Assembly: GCA_038025085.1 (NCBI GenBank)
Contig: CM076153.1
Coordinates: forward strand, 16,343,001-16,407,000
Direction: 5' to 3'
Length of the DNA stretch: 64,000 nt
From: Tetragonia tetragonoides
Taxonomy: Eukaryota > Streptophyta > Magnoliopsida > Caryophyllales > Aizoaceae
A model generated the notes under the pieces. It worked only from the letters and a program-made list of their open reading frames with translations, was not told where the DNA came from and did not search any database. The position numbers and the translations under genes were made by a program. The number at the start of each line of letters is the position of its first letter. Positions within the stretch are counted from its first letter, which is position 1. Of the stretch, positions 10,689 through 25,095 are shown one piece after another.

Positions 10689-13114
10689 TTATTTAATTTA
10701 AAAGTTAACTTTTTGTCAGCAGAGACAGTAGGTATGTAAGTGCATACCTAAGTCAAAAGAAAATAAATTGTTCATATTCGGCACGCAACCCATCAAATTA
10801 AAAAGCTTATACATTTTCTCACCTCCCCTATTTCCCGTGTATTTGTCTTTAACCGGCAAAATGAAATGAACACTAGTAAATGGTAAGTACACAAGGATCC
10901 ACTACATTAATTTTGGTGTCAGATAAAAAGACAAAAGGTCAAACCATTACTCTCTGTTACCAAAATGCAGTTCCATGAGTTAAATATTTTTTTTTCTTTT
11001 TGAAACGTCCGTGATTTATACATTGACGATCCTAACTTTTTATGGGCCCCAAGGCAAATCAATTAAAATGGGCCTTTAAGATGACAATAAATCATTTTTT
11101 TTTCTTACAAACAAAGGAATACATTTTTTTTTGGACCCTTTTTTCCTTTCTTTTTCTTTGAGCCCTGAGCGGTCGCCCTTCTTGTCACCCCCTCTGGACC
11201 GACTCTGGATTTATACTTATACACATTCAATTGATTAAAAAGACAAAAAGAGCTCTATTATCATATCAATCTTTTGTCTCATACCACTTTTTAGTTAATC
11301 TTTTGGGTCTTAAAAATACAATTTTATTCTATTTTCTCATAAAAAATTACTTTTCTATGTATTCAAAATGTTCCATATTTTTATTTTAATATTTTAAACC
11401 CACTACATTATTTCTAATTGTTTTCTAAATTTCTAAACCTCCCTTTTCTCTATCCCCAATCATGTTTTAGCCATTTTAGTATCACTTCGATATTTAGAGC
11501 ATAGAAGTTAAATGGTTTCGTTAGAGGAGGCAAGAGGGTCACAAATCAAGACCATATGAAGTTGAGAGTTCTTGACAAGCAACGTAGGTATGGTGAAGAG
11601 GATGAAGATCAAGTACGTGAATCGATTCAAAAGAAAGAGAAAAATGGGAGTAATGTATCCACTACAAGTGGATACTCTAACGAAAGCGATTTGAGTTATC
11701 TAAGTGAAGAGCATAATTGTGTTACTATTAGCTGACGATACAAGTGCAACAGTTTGTTTGGAAAGTAGTAGTGTAATATCAGAGATTACTATGTCTCAAT
11801 CAAAGGCTCTACGAGTGGACTAAAGAAACGGTTTTCAAGCACCATCTTAAAGACTCAACATAACCCACATAGAAGTGTTAATAATGATCCTGCAAAATTT
11901 GAAAGAGGGAAAGCCTCCTAGTATCGAAACAGAAGAAGCAAATATGGAGCTCAAGAAGCTACAACGAGATAAAGAGAGGAAGGCTGCTCAATTTAGCTTC
12001 ACTCGTCTGGCCTAGAGCTCGGTAAGTTGGAATTCGTCTGACAAAACATAGCTGCAAAGAGGAGACAGGACTTAACATATAGAATGGGAAAGCAACTTCA
12101 GCTTCGACTCCAGCTTCTGTGCTATTTGTCATCGCTAGTCACCCAAGAGCAGTAAATTTTCAGAGCGGGTCTATGAATGTGTTGTGCTCTCCTTAAACAT
12201 GTGTTTCATCAAGTTACTGGAGATTCGCGCAACTTGATGCTAACAGAAGTATAACCTGATTATGGAAACGTAACAGGTTATATACAACATTCGCTCATTC
12301 CGGAGTCTGGACTGTGGAAACACAACGATAGATTACAGCAAACACCATATTGTATAGTCCACGAAGAAGTATGACGTGATTAGCTTAGTAACATGGAACA
12401 CGGATAGGCTCAGGCTCTGGCTCTCAATGCCAAGTTTAGCATAAGCACTAGCAGAGAGCAGAAGTGTAATCCTGCCCCATTTCTCTGAATTATTAGCTTT
12501 TTCTGCTCTCTTTTTCCCTTTTTTGGTGATTGAATGAAGCTCTTGCTCCTTCTCTTTATAGGCGCTATAAAGAGGGAGAAGGGATTTGCAACAGGGAGAA
12601 AATAAAAATAAAAATTAATTAATTAACAGTTGCTGTTCAGATAAAGAAGAGGAGGCACCAAAGTAGAGCCAAGAAATTTTTTTCCATTGCCTTTCGTATT
12701 TACACAATAATGCCCTCACATTCTCACATGATTCTCTACAAAAAATTTCGATATCCATTGTTCTCCTCCCTGCTAAAGGCCATTTTTTGACCTTACATCC
12801 ATATATACAAACTAAGGCATGATCCCTGACTGAAAAATTCTATATCAATTAGGTATTTCTTCTTCTTCCTTTCCTTTCTCCCCCTTTTCCCCATCTCTCG
12901 GACTCTCGCCCACTGTCATAACTTTTATTTCTTTTTTTTTCCCCGGATTTCTGCATACAATCAGAAGTCTTACATCTCCGAGTTACGCAGCTGCAAACAT
13001 CTGGAGATGAAATCAGAACCGGGCTGATGATAGAACAAAAGGCAATATCTCCCATACTCTAGGGCAAAAATATTACTGAAACTGGAAGTCTAAATTAGGA
13101 ATTTATACTGGTCT
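10689..13114. other. Intergenic DNA and probable 3' UTR of the RKP-type gene
   Basis: No protein domain is recognised. The right part, up to the minus-strand stop at 13115, should contain the 3' UTR of the RKP-type gene, but I cannot place its poly(A) site. The stretch 11500-12500 is less AT-rich and has short broken frames without recognisable similarity. Confidence 0.5.
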
Positions 13115-16100
13115 TCACTCATCCTTAATGACTTCTAAGACAGTAGCGTTGCAAAAGAAGCATCTCTGGCAATTCAGGAGATGCCTGGTAATGCACCCAT
13201 AACAAGACTGGTGTAAGCAAGGTACAAACCGTGCATCTGCCTCACAGGTGTAGCAGATACAGCACACAGTGTCGTCACAATCTGCTTCTTGCCGAAATGA
13301 TGACATCTCCAGTTCAAGTGAGCCCATTCGGCTAACGAGGCAGCTTAAGAAATCCTCTAGCTGACTCAGTTTAGCAAAGTGCACATTGCCCTTCGAAAAA
13401 CCAGCCTGCCAAAATGAACAACAAAGTGAATAGGAGACAGACTTGGTCAACTTATGGCACTGGCAACCAACTCAGGGGGGGGGGGGAGTCTAAATATTTA
13501 TGAGATCACGATGCAAGTCATGCAACAACTAAATTCGTCATGCATAATGCAGTCAACTAAAAGGACAAGGTGATGCATCAACTGATAAGGTAAAATTCAC
13601 AAACAGATTAGCTGAATTGTTCAGAAGACAACCATGTCACAGCTGTTGACATAACGAAAACTGAAAAAAGGCCATTAACACAAAGAAAAGGGTGAGGAAC
13701 ATTGGGAAAATTTACCCAGTTGAACTCCAACATGTATTGGAGTCCACAAAGAACAGTATCCGGGCAGTCCATGCTGGCTAAAACCTCAACAACATCGTTC
13801 TGCTCGTTTGATTCAACTTCTGTACTCGCATCTACCAGATTCACTATAATGCCAACAAGAGGAGCCAATATCATGCCCCGGTTTATCTTCTCCGGCGACT
13901 GACCATGTCGTTTCACTGACCTGAAGAAAGAGTAGCTGAGATAATTTTGAATTTATTGATAGACCTAAAATGAGAAATACCTAGCTGAGCCTGTCAGAGC
14001 TGTTCCTCATTAGAATACATTTCCACAGACCACAAAGGAGAGAAATAGTGAATGACGAGGAAATTCAGAAAAAATGCAGTGTTGCAACCAAATTCTAAAC
14101 AATAAACCATGAAAGGTGACTGGAAGCTCACAAACTGCTCCTGAAGTAATCACCCATGGTAAGCAGACTCCATAAAGTGTCCAACGGCAACTATCCTAAG
14201 GCATTGATTGTACTACTTTTTTTACAAGTACGAGATTTCTTATATATTGGTTAAGATTCCTCTTTAGCTTGGGCAAGAGATTAATCAGTTCCGTCAATAG
14301 AGGGTCAAATGTAGCATAAAGTACGGATAAAAGTGAGCCAGAGTAACAATACAGACACAATCCAAAGAAGAAAATAGAAACTAACCAATCAACACATGCA
14401 AGCAAAAATCAGACCCAAAGATGTAATTAACTATATTAGCGAGATAACTCCAGAATGCAATATTTTACTTTTTACTTGGGAGTTCAGATGGCAGTTTGCA
14501 GTCTAAAAAGAGAAAAACTTTTATCGAGGTCCTCAAAAATAATAAAGTACTTATAGAAGTAAACTCTATTTCCCTGGTTGGTCTACAGAAGCAAAATTGA
14601 TGTCTAAGACTGTGTCGTTCCCTGTATCTCCCAAAGCTGTTCGACAATGTTCTTTTGTAGCTGGTGTACAAAGAATCGCAGAAACAAAGGGAGCAAAAAT
14701 GTGACAGAAACACAGCCAAGCATTTCTCCATTAATGACAGCAGGTACACATGCATAATTCCTTCCAAATTATTGGCTTCTGTGCACAAAAAGGGGCAAAG
14801 CATAACCAAAGGCATCCAGATGCTTACCAGTCAAAGAACTCAGAATCAGTTGCTGACGTCATCTGGTTGAGGGTAAAAACGATCAACTCAGTGAGCCTTC
14901 TAAGGTTCATATCATTTCCTAAAAGGAATGCCTGAGGAATCTCACGAGTGCAGAATTCAAGGATACGAGCAAGATTGCATGAAAGGTCGAAAATCACACT
15001 GCATTTCCTCTGCTGAAATTCCATAACCTACAATGTTTATTACAACTCATGAGTAGAGAATAACTAAAATGATTAACCCTACTTCATTCAGAGTTCAGAT
15101 CATGATCAACCAATAAAGACACGAAGTAACTACACGTTCGTACCTAACAGCTAGCAACAAAAAGAGGATACATCTTCTATAGTAATTTGAGGCATTAAAC
15201 AAGTGCAGCATACATAAAGAAAACGCTTACATGATTCTTTTCCTGCATTTCTCGAATTGACACTGAGAACTCAGTCATTGTCCAACTTAAAGTATTGAAT
15301 AAGCGATTCAGAAAAGCAGCAAATAACTCTTCATCTTCGGCACACGCCTCACGCAACAACCTCTTTATAATATTAACAAGTGTAAGCAGAAGGGTCAAGA
15401 CAATCAGTTGGGCTATGTACAATAAAAAGATCATCTGGGCTAAATATGACTTCTTACCTGGAAAACAAACGAAGATGATGATGACTCTCCATGCTTGGAA
15501 GAGCCAAAACCAGAACCTTTGCACAACCTTAGAAGAATGTTAGTCACAGGGATCCAGGATCTGTTATCAAATGCTGATAACAAAGATCTTGGCATCCTGT
15601 TGGTGGCTGCATCATTGTTTTCAAATGCAGCTAAAAATTCTTTATACTGTACCAAGACTGATATGGATTGGAGAAGAAGATCCCTCAAATCTGCACTTGA
15701 TATTCGTGGATCATTGAAATGAGTAACAACGAATGTAACCTGGTCAAAGATTCAGTAAGTCCACACATGACATTCAAAAATACTCATAACGAATAAGCTA
15801 GGAGAGAGTGAGAACACAAGTACATATTTTGCAAAACGATGGAAAAAAGTGGCCCTATCATCATATCTTAGACCCATCATAAACAAACCATTTAGATTCA
15901 CACTAGTACAGGTCTGCAGGCATATGCTGCAAATGCAGTAAGATGGATGGCCCTACAAGCTACTCCCTCCATCCCGTGATTACGTTGTCATTTGCTTTTT
16001 GGAGGTCAAACATTACAAACTTTGACCGTTAATTTATAAAAACATATAGAGATTTACAATGTAAATAAACTATTGTTAGATTCATTTTTAATAGTACTTT

Positions 16101-19100
16101 TGAAAAATCATATTTTTATAATTTTTATATTCATAGATTTATAGTTATTTATGGTCAAAGTTGTGACTTGGAGACCGCAATAAAGTAATTGACAACGTAA
16201 TCATGGGACGGAGGGAGTACATAAGTAAGCAAATTATCAGTCCTTCAATTCTGAAGTATTGGGTTATGTTATTGGAGACAAAACCAACACAAGTATGCAA
16301 CAGATATCCACCCGAAGCCTGAAGGCATCCTACACCTCCTATATTTGATGTACAATGCATCCAACAAGATGCCCAAACAGCATCCCGTTTTTTTTTTTTT
16401 TTAGATGAAGCCCAAACAGCAACCTAGGCCCTGTCAGGATAATCTCCCCCACTGGCTGAACAGCGAACTAATTTTTCCTCTCCATACTCAGCAACCTACT
16501 CTCTTCAGGAATCTTCTAATTGGACTCATTAATAGATCTCGGTTTATCAGTGATATTAGTAGTGCATATGTCACAAGCACAACATTCCTCTTTTCAATAA
16601 CGGAAACCTAAATTGCACATGCGGAAATGTCATTTCTCCAAAGAAAAGAAAAATTTTAAGGGCTGTTCAGTTCAAGAAAACAAGGGGTGTTTTCAAGAAA
16701 ATATTTTCCAGTTCACCAAAATTCTGGAACTTCAAAACACAAAAATTTAAACTTAACAAAGAAAACTGAAAACATCAATTTGGATGTTCTCTAAATTTCC
16801 TTTGTTAAGTTCAAAATGTTGGTGAACTAATTTCCAACTCATCTCACCTCCCCTCCCCAAGACCTCCATCCTCATGCTGCTAGGCTGCCACACAACCACC
16901 ACATGTGACCGCCGACCAACAATGGATGGCCGTGGAAAACCCACCGCTGTACACGCCGCCCACCGACGACGACCGTGATGATAGAGAGATGGTTATTTTC
17001 AACTTATAAACCAAAATTATGTTGACGATCATCACTACTATTGTAAATAGATTTTTTTAATAACTAATTTGGGCAATCTACAGTTTTTTTTTTTTGGAAA
17101 GGAATCCATAATGAAATTACTGAAAATAAGGGTAATTTTACGATTTTAAAGGTCAAACAATGGGAAACTTGTTATTTAGATAAAGATTAAGTTTCCGAGT
17201 TTCAAAAGTTTATGAAACGTGAAACATGACCTCATGAGGGTTTCTTTGCATCAGAGCAAGAAACAACAAACTCGCTCTCTTACCCCAATAAAATTGAAGA
17301 AGCAACATATCAAATAATGCGTTCATTGGGCTGATTTGTAATTAGATTCCTCTTGAGAACTCCTTGTCCTCATAATACATAGATTTTGACCATGAAAAAT
17401 TAGTGTGAAGCACAAACTTTTCAGAATTGTACAGTTGATGTAATGCAAAATGCAAACTTCAAAAGTGCTCAATCATAATCCATTGTTTCACTGTAAAATA
17501 TAACAGTTATTTATCTAATTGGGGGTCACATAAAATACGTCATCGGTCAGCTCCCTACTTCAACCACCAGTTTCCATGCTACCTCTTACACAGTAGGCAA
17601 TGGAAAAAAACAAAGATACTGTTTCGGAAAAAAATTATGACCTCGCAATGTGACACCTTTAACTCTTTGAGCAACAGGCCTTCAAAGAGAAGCAGCAAGA
17701 GGCCAGAGTAAAACATATTCTCTCCACCCACAACTTCAAAAATGAGGAACATTAATTGGTTCACTATATTTTGAGTTCCCCACAAAAGAAATATTGATTA
17801 TCCTTACATTAAAAAGTTTCACTAAACTTAACTTCTTATTAAGAGCGGGTTTAATTAAGAAAATTTTATCATGACAGAAGGAGAAGTAGCTGCGTGAGGA
17901 AAGCGAGAAATAATCTTGGGAGCATCCAAAACAGAAAGCAAGACAATTCAGAAACAAGAATTCAAGTAAAGCATTTAAACTTCAAAAGGAAATGAATGGT
18001 ATAACATACAAATGAACTTAGCCCTTGCTTGATAAAAATTGCAGAAGGGACAAATGGAGGATCACTTTTCCGCAAAACATGGAAGCAATCGACCTACAAA
18101 TGAAATAGAAAAGAGCAGTTAGGAGAGTACATTCATCAATCGCCACCTTCCCTGCTAGAGTGTAATGAAACAGATTAACAAGGAGACATGTTTTACAACA
18201 ATGAGAACTAATGCAAAATGCTGATCAGACACTATCAGATGTTCCATATTTTTATACTAAAATGGCGACAACAACTAAAGCACGATATGAGCACAACAAA
18301 AAGTAAGCATGCTCAAGCTTTATTCTTTGCCACTTCTGTTCAACATTAAGAGCAGGGAAAAAAAATTGTAGCAATGAAATTGCACAAGTCTTAGTCAAGC
18401 ACGCAACAATAAGTACATCCAAGATGCCACCGAGAATAAAAAAAGAGGGTGCAACGAGAAGTGTTGACTCTTCTAATAGCGATGCATGATGTGAAAAATA
18501 ATAGCAGCTACTCCCGGGTAGCTAATTGCCCAAGTCACTTCCTCCTCCATTTCCTCTATTCAGTTTGCAGGTCTATGCTGTCCCCCAATCGCCCATTTGT
18601 TCTTCCCTTCTTCCTGAACTTTTTTTATGTTCCGCTTGTAGTTTTATTTAATATTTTCTTCGCTTTAAATTTGATGACAAACCTAGTATCATCGAGTAAC
18701 CGGATTGAGGGAGTAACAGCAGAGACAAAATAAATTGAGATAAATAATAAAATAAAGAAAAAAAATAAAAGTATAACCCAAAAGGGAGGAGAAATTATAA
18801 ATAAATAAAAAGGGCACCCAAGTAAAAGAGGTAATACCCCCTGTTACTTGATGGTACTAAGTTTCAGTTTTTTCCTTCGATTTGGATATTCCAAAACCCC
18901 CTTAAATCTCTCAGAGTATTGAATTGCAGAAGCATAGTCAAAACAGAAGGATGAGCTCGTGCAACTATTTCAACCAGCAAACCGTATAACCACATATTGG
19001 AAAACCAATAACTATCTAATTAAGGAGTAATACAAGGGTGTTTATAAAAATAAATATATAAAACCCAGCTGATAAGGACATCTAAGGAGAGTTAGTATAC

Positions 19101-22100
19101 CAGAGCTTCCAAATAGAATTCAGGAACAAAACTGAACAAGGAGTCATCTTTGCTGATAATCAGAAGCAATTGTACAGTGTGCATGCATGCAGCATACATG
19201 CCTCTCTGTTTCCATCGAGACAGCAGAGAGATGCGGTACCTGTTAATCACAACACATCATTTCAAGTTCCAAGCAAAGGAACCCAAGAAAATGCTAATTT
19301 GACTAAGACAGACTACTGACACAGTCATCAACCCCAGAAGAAACATATTATTCAACCATATTCAACAAAGAGAAGTCACTAATGTACTAAAAAACAATCA
19401 ACAAAACCTTTGGTTAGCCGAATGGCAAACAGGATTACAAAAGCTAATTAGTAGATATTGGTATTAACTTAGCCAGTCTACCATTTGTTCCTTTCAAATC
19501 TGAAAATTTTATAGTATAAAGAAAAAAGATCAGCTTGTCACTCCACAACTCCAACATTCACTACAGTATCCCGACTCTGACATAGCCAGCGTCAAATTAC
19601 CATATGCTCCAATAAAAAAAAGACAAGGCATGAGATAGCTCAGCGATAGACTTCCAAGTGACACTATTGTCACATTTTTTTTATTATAATTTACACTATT
19701 GTCACATTTTTTTATTATAATTTACACTATGGTCACATTATAAATCTAAAGGAAGTATATTGTGAAGGAACAAATTTCCAGATTTCACTTTCAAGAAAGT
19801 GATGAATAAGACAGAAGTGCATAAAGTCTATCTATTTTCCTGTAAGAAGCAGTAAGCAGTAGTAACTTCAGTTAGCTTAAAGCTTTAAATTTGTTAACTT
19901 ACCATGTACAGTGTCTCACGGAATCAATAACTTCTTCCCGATAGATATTCCGAGCTTCTTTTAGCCGCTTTTGTTGCTCAATAGAAGGTCTTTCTTTTAT
20001 TTGCCTATCTGTTTCTTCTAGAAGGGCTATTGATTGTGATTGATGTGACATGTAGTAAGATGCCTACACAAGTAATCAGAAGCATTTTCATCAACTATTG
20101 CAGCAAGCCAGCGTTTTGAATGAAAGCAAAGTACGAGTTTTTTGTAGTATGTGCAACTATTCATCACTACTGCACCAACTATATTACTAGAACTGTAGAG
20201 CTAAATTCAAGTCTCCGGCACAAATCTGTCAACTTTTTCTAGCTTACTCTTCTATACATTAAGGAACAAAGCTGAGGACCCACTTCTTGTGTGAGAGACG
20301 TATTACAGATTTACAGTGAGGCACTGAAGAAAGAGAATCATGGGTGACAAAGTGCACCAGCCCATTGGAATTTCTGAGCAGAATGCTGCAGATGAACTGA
20401 ACTAGGGGGAAAAGGTAGCAGAATGGATAATCTAAAGCACTGACAACTACGACACCATTCCCTTGATGGTTTACCATGCATCAATATTGCAAAGCTATGA
20501 CAAACATTAAGGTAAAATTCAGTAAAAAGTTCTCTAGCTGCTTTATCATCCACTGTATTAGACACACTCCTAGGTAGGGATACAATCTCCTAAAAGCAAT
20601 ATCAACTTTCAGTCTTTCACCTATTCTAGAAACTGGAATGATATGAACAGCAAGTAAACTGAGCAGTGTGAGCACCTCAAGAGGGATACTCAAGTTCTGT
20701 AACAAGCTCAAAGAATAATCTCTCTTCGATCATGCATAACGGTCTGGTTCAAGCAAGCAGTTTTAGAGGGATCTAACTCTTCAGCAAGCACACTATGTAC
20801 AAGGGACAAAGCACTTAACACACTCATTATGTTATTCAGGTTCAAGCTTCCTAGAAGGTTCATAACTGACCCCAAATGCAGTCAAAAAGCTCCTCATACT
20901 TCGTTTAGATTTCTGCTAAACCTTGTAATTTGTCACAACGCTAGACTTCTACTCAACTGTTTCCCCAGCACTATCTCATACTTTTAAAGGACAAATTGCA
21001 AAAGTATCAATTTCTACCGAAACAAGACCGTATGGTCTTACCTGCTTAAAATTTGGAGCAACCCCTATGTGATACAACAATAGCATAGCATCAAAGAGTT
21101 CCTCCTCCCTCAACATCACTGAAGAAAGGTCACTCTCCTCAGGTACTGTTCTTGTATGCTGTACTGGTCGGTACCCATACTGAGAGTGAGAATGGTCACT
21201 TGAGCTAGGCTTCTCAGCTATCTCATCATTCAAACTTCCAGCACTACATTCAGCAGCAACATGAGCAGAACGCTCAGGATTGGAAGAGCTGTGGCCTCGG
21301 GTACCTTTGGCACTAAATCTAATTGGATCGCGGTAGATTCTTGTGAAATCAACATCGTAGCTAGAACAGCAACAAGGCTTCTGTCTGGTAGAATGTGTAA
21401 CTCTAGTTTCTTCGTCATCCATGCAACCTTCATCCCAAGTGATCACTTCGGCCTCCTGGTCATGCAGATCATGTAATTCTAATAGATTGCTAAACGATCC
21501 TCCAATTCTAGGAATGTCTATCCTTTGAGGATCATTTTTCACAAACAACTCTACGGGAAAACTTAACTGGCCACCCCTATGCAAAAAACCAACATCTTTA
21601 GCATCACCGCTGCGACTCTTAGACCAACCACATATATCTGCCATAGGAAAACCTTCCGAGAGATAATGGAGGATAACTGAAAACAAGGAAACAAGAACAG
21701 TGTTTCCGAGAACCCCAGGAGGTGTCACATTGCGATCTGCTCCTCTATTCTTTATTAGTACGTTCTGCAGGAATTTCCTAAAAACAGAACCGGGAAACTG
21801 AGGAGGTGTCACAGGTGGTATGAACTGGATCACGAGGCAACAAAGGTCTCGGTGCTTCTCCTCTATCTGCGAACAATAAGACATGAAAACCAATTTTAAC
21901 AAAATAAAGGTGACAAGGGCACGGAAAAACAACATGAGGTGTTAACAAGGAAGATTAACTGCCTCAGCATATTGTATCAGGCATCTCCAGTTATAAGAGA
22001 CTAACTGTCAGATGAGCAATGGAGAATATATATGCAGATTGATGTCCCAAAAATTGGGTATCGGAAAAAGAGAGGGAAAGCATAAAAGTATGTACTCCCT

Positions 22101-25060
22101 CCATCCCATTTTATGTTGCAATGTTTTGGCTTTTGCGTTCTTTTAGGTAGAACTTCAACCATTATCTTCTACTGTTATATATTAGTAAAAATGATGAATC
22201 CAGAAATGAAAATAAAGTATTACAGAGTGATATGGGTTCTTAAAAGGATGGTCAAAGTTCGCTAAATGTGACCGCAGCAAAATGTCAAGATACTGCAAAT
22301 AGAATGCGACGGAGAAAGTATATTAGAAGACTTGTAGTACGTAGATATTTTGATGTTCATCAATAAAATTCAACTTTAAACAATGATACTCAATACATGG
22401 CCTCACAAATACCCTGTTGTCTTGTAGACATTCAAATCTCAGCACAGATGCTCAATAATTTCCTTTATCGGCCTATGTTCAAACCACTAACAAATAAGCT
22501 AAATGTTTGGATGTATGAAAATATTACACTCTTTCCTTCATCACTTGTGTCTTCAACAAGTGAAATAAGAAATTTTAACAGAAACCACTTAATGATTCCA
22601 TCTTCGAACCATGAAAGCTTCTAAAATCCACCATGCTTCAGTATTTTTAGGAAAGCATCTATCTAAAACAATTCCATCTTGCTCTCTGAACTCTAAGTGG
22701 CCAACATAGTGCAAGCTTTTATCAATAACAAACAGTGCTCCGTGCTAGGGAAAAGAGATCTTTAGCTTTGAGGACAGGTGATCAGAAAACTCTTGTCCAG
22801 CATCACATTCAAAATGTTTGAGTGTTCAGCTAGCTTATTACCCATCTCAGACATGAAATAAAAATCAGCCAATAAGTATGGATCTGAAATTGTTTAGTTT
22901 CTAAAGGCACAAAACCCCGCCAATGAAGGGCACCAAGGGTATCAAATTCCGACACCAACCAAAGTCTTTTTTCTTTTATTGTTTTTTGTTTGGGGGGGGG
23001 GGTGGTTCATACCGTGCAAATGCTAAAGGAATTTCACAACTAATTCTTCCCATCACACCCTATCCTTTCAAATCCTTGGCCCACTGGGCGATACTGAAGA
23101 ATCCATTACATCCACCCCTAGCAACAGCACTACTTGTTCTTTCCTCCCAAATGTCAGCCCCCTCCTACCAACCCTTTCACTTTCCTTTACGACTTAGATG
23201 AATTATCCAAAGCATAGTGGTGGTGTTAGAGGTACAGTTAAAGTTGGAGGCCACAAATCATGAGAAAATGGGTGGTGACAAGTGACAACTGTGAACAACA
23301 AAAGGTGGACAGAGATTTATTACTTAAACCAAACAATCAAAATCTGAAGGGGAGAGGAGTATTCAACTCCTCCCTGTTATATTCTCCAGAGTTTCATTCA
23401 TATCCTCATTCCATTCCACCAAATAAATCAAATGATACCTTAGTCCTTAGTTAACAATAATTGCACCCTGGAAAAATTAGAATTACTAAAGCATCGACCT
23501 AAGTTACCACGGTTTTAGGGTAAAGGGAAGGCAGAGCGGGAACATCCAAAAATAATAAATTACCTTGTTAATTGCACCTGATAAAGCTGTAGTGGTCAGC
23601 ATCATACTACATTCATGAGAAACATCCTCACAAGAATTGGGCCACCAAACAGAAGGCATCATTAACTGAAGATCATGCTTGTTTGGGTTTTTCCATGAAA
23701 GAAATCCTTCAAGCAGGAATTCGAACTCGGCTAACTTCCACCACAGAACCATAAATTCCTCTCTTCTCAACAAATGACTTGCCAATGCAAGATAAGAATA
23801 TGATCCTGAAAATGGGCACTCAGTCAAAATCAATGAAGTTGTTTTGCACCCATAAGAAAGGGCACCAATAGCATGCTGGAACAACAAACTGGAGCATCTA
23901 TATTTCAGAACAACATCCATAACTTTGTCCAAGCTCCTGTGATCATGTGGTACATGCAGCCCGTATAAGTCCATCAAAAATGACAGAAAAGAACCCCATG
24001 CAATATATTCTGTGACACCTTCCTCTTCATCGAGGATAGAGAAGAACTCTTCAAATATTGCATCAGCAACAGGGTGAAAGATCTCCTCTAGAGGTACAAA
24101 CCTCTGCAACCTTCTCAATTTCTCAACAGAACTGAACTCGGGTCTTTCCATGCGTTCAATTTCCAATAGCCTTGATAAGCATTGCAGCAACTGGGAGGCG
24201 CGAGAAGCTGCAGGAGGAGGATCTTGAAGAGGAAGGAAGCCTTCAATTGGGTACTTGAAGGGCCGGGCACCAAAATTCAAATCACATCTTTCTCCCTGGG
24301 AGAGGGAGACAGCAGGAAAGTAGCCCAATCCACTATTCATTTTCCTGATTCCAGCAAATGCAATCCCAAGTGGAACACCATTCCTATAAAACAGTATTCT
24401 ATCTTCATCCAAGTCTATGCAGCATCCAATGACATCACCAGCAACCCACGGCTGACCGTAGGACTCATCTTCCTCATTCCATTTCTTTACCCTTTTACCA
24501 TCGAACGCATAAGAATCCTCACCATCACCCACTCCCATGCGGTCAGTAAAAGGACAAGATATTGTAGCCCATCCAATCTGCTGTATACCCGCAGTTTCTA
24601 GCATCACTTCATACATCCATTTTCCTTCCCACACGCAAGCGTTGGCTCTAGCACTGCTGAAAATGGCCAGACTTTCTAATAACAAAGGGGGGCTCATGAT
24701 TCTTAAATCACCACAAATGCTGGTGTGATCAATAGAAACAAATGGCCCACATCCATGGCCAGAGACACAAAACCCATCTCTACTCTGAGGACGAGAATCA
24801 ATAGCCGGAGGAAACTTTACAAAGTGCTTCTTGATAATAGAACGGACAAAAGTGATGTCGAGTGAACCAGTTAATGGTCCTATCGCTCTGTAAGGAAGAT
24901 TGAATACATATTCAAGAGTTCGCTCCAATGATTGGTGACCAAAGTCATCATGATACGAAACAAGACGATTCTTTTGCGAATTCACCTTGTTATCTTTACC
25001 ATTCAGAATTAACGCCAACCCGGAAGATAACCCCTTACCCCAGAGCCCATCTTCTGCCAT
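13115..25060 (-). CDS. RKP: E3 ubiquitin-protein ligase RKP (KPC1-like), SPRY and RING domains
   Basis: Ten coding exons on the minus strand: 25060-23564, 21866-21042, 20063-19903, 19239-19101, 18093-18010, 15739-15458, 15362-15231, 15027-14828, 13920-13716 and 13405-13115. They total 3,816 nt and give 1,271 aa with no break. All introns are GT-AG. A SPRY domain covers about residues 145-260 (WEGKWMYEV, VIGCCIDLDEDRILFYRNG). A C-terminal RING covers about 1223-1260 (CCIC, PCLH, CYGC, CQRCFFC). The ATG at 25060 matches the family start MAEDxL. An in-frame GTG seven codons upstream is not needed. In Arabidopsis, RKP is the KPC1 relative that acts on the CDK inhibitor KRP1. Introns 1 and 5 carry Stowaway MITEs. 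Confidence 0.93.
15963..16217. mobile_element. Stowaway-like MITE in RKP intron 5
   Basis: Starts CTCCCTCCATCCCGTGATTA and ends in the matching inverted sequence (TAATCATGGGACGGAGGGAG), with TA on both sides (15961-15962, 16218-16219). 255 bp, non-coding, in the intron between exons 5 and 6 of the RKP-type gene. Confidence 0.9.
19661..19738. repeat. Three tandem copies of a 31-32 bp AT-rich unit in an RKP intron
   Basis: The phrase 'acactattgtcacat' followed by a T-run starts at about 19661, 19693 and 19724. The third copy has one change (atggtcac). The first copy is preceded by 'gtg', making a small GTGAC/GTCAC palindrome. It lies in the intron between RKP exons 3 and 4. Confidence 0.8.
22095..22318. 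mobile_element. Stowaway-like MITE in RKP intron 1
   Basis: Left end CTCCCTCCATCCCATTTTAT, right end GAATGCGACGGAGAAAG, with TA on both sides (22093-22094, 22319-22320). About 224 bp. The right terminus is more diverged than in the intron 5 copy, suggesting an older insertion. Confidence 0.8.
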
Positions 25061-25095
25061 TTGAGAGGAGGGATATGCCACCTCCCCAGATTATC

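Noticed and set aside
16660..17240. Possible Tourist-like element starting GGGCTGTTCAGTTCAAG in an RKP intron
   Set aside because: No matching inverted right end or target duplication could be found downstream.
25061..25081. Longer RKP start using the in-frame GTG at 25081
   Set aside because: GTG is not a usual plant start, and the ATG at 25060 gives the family-like beginning MAEDxL.
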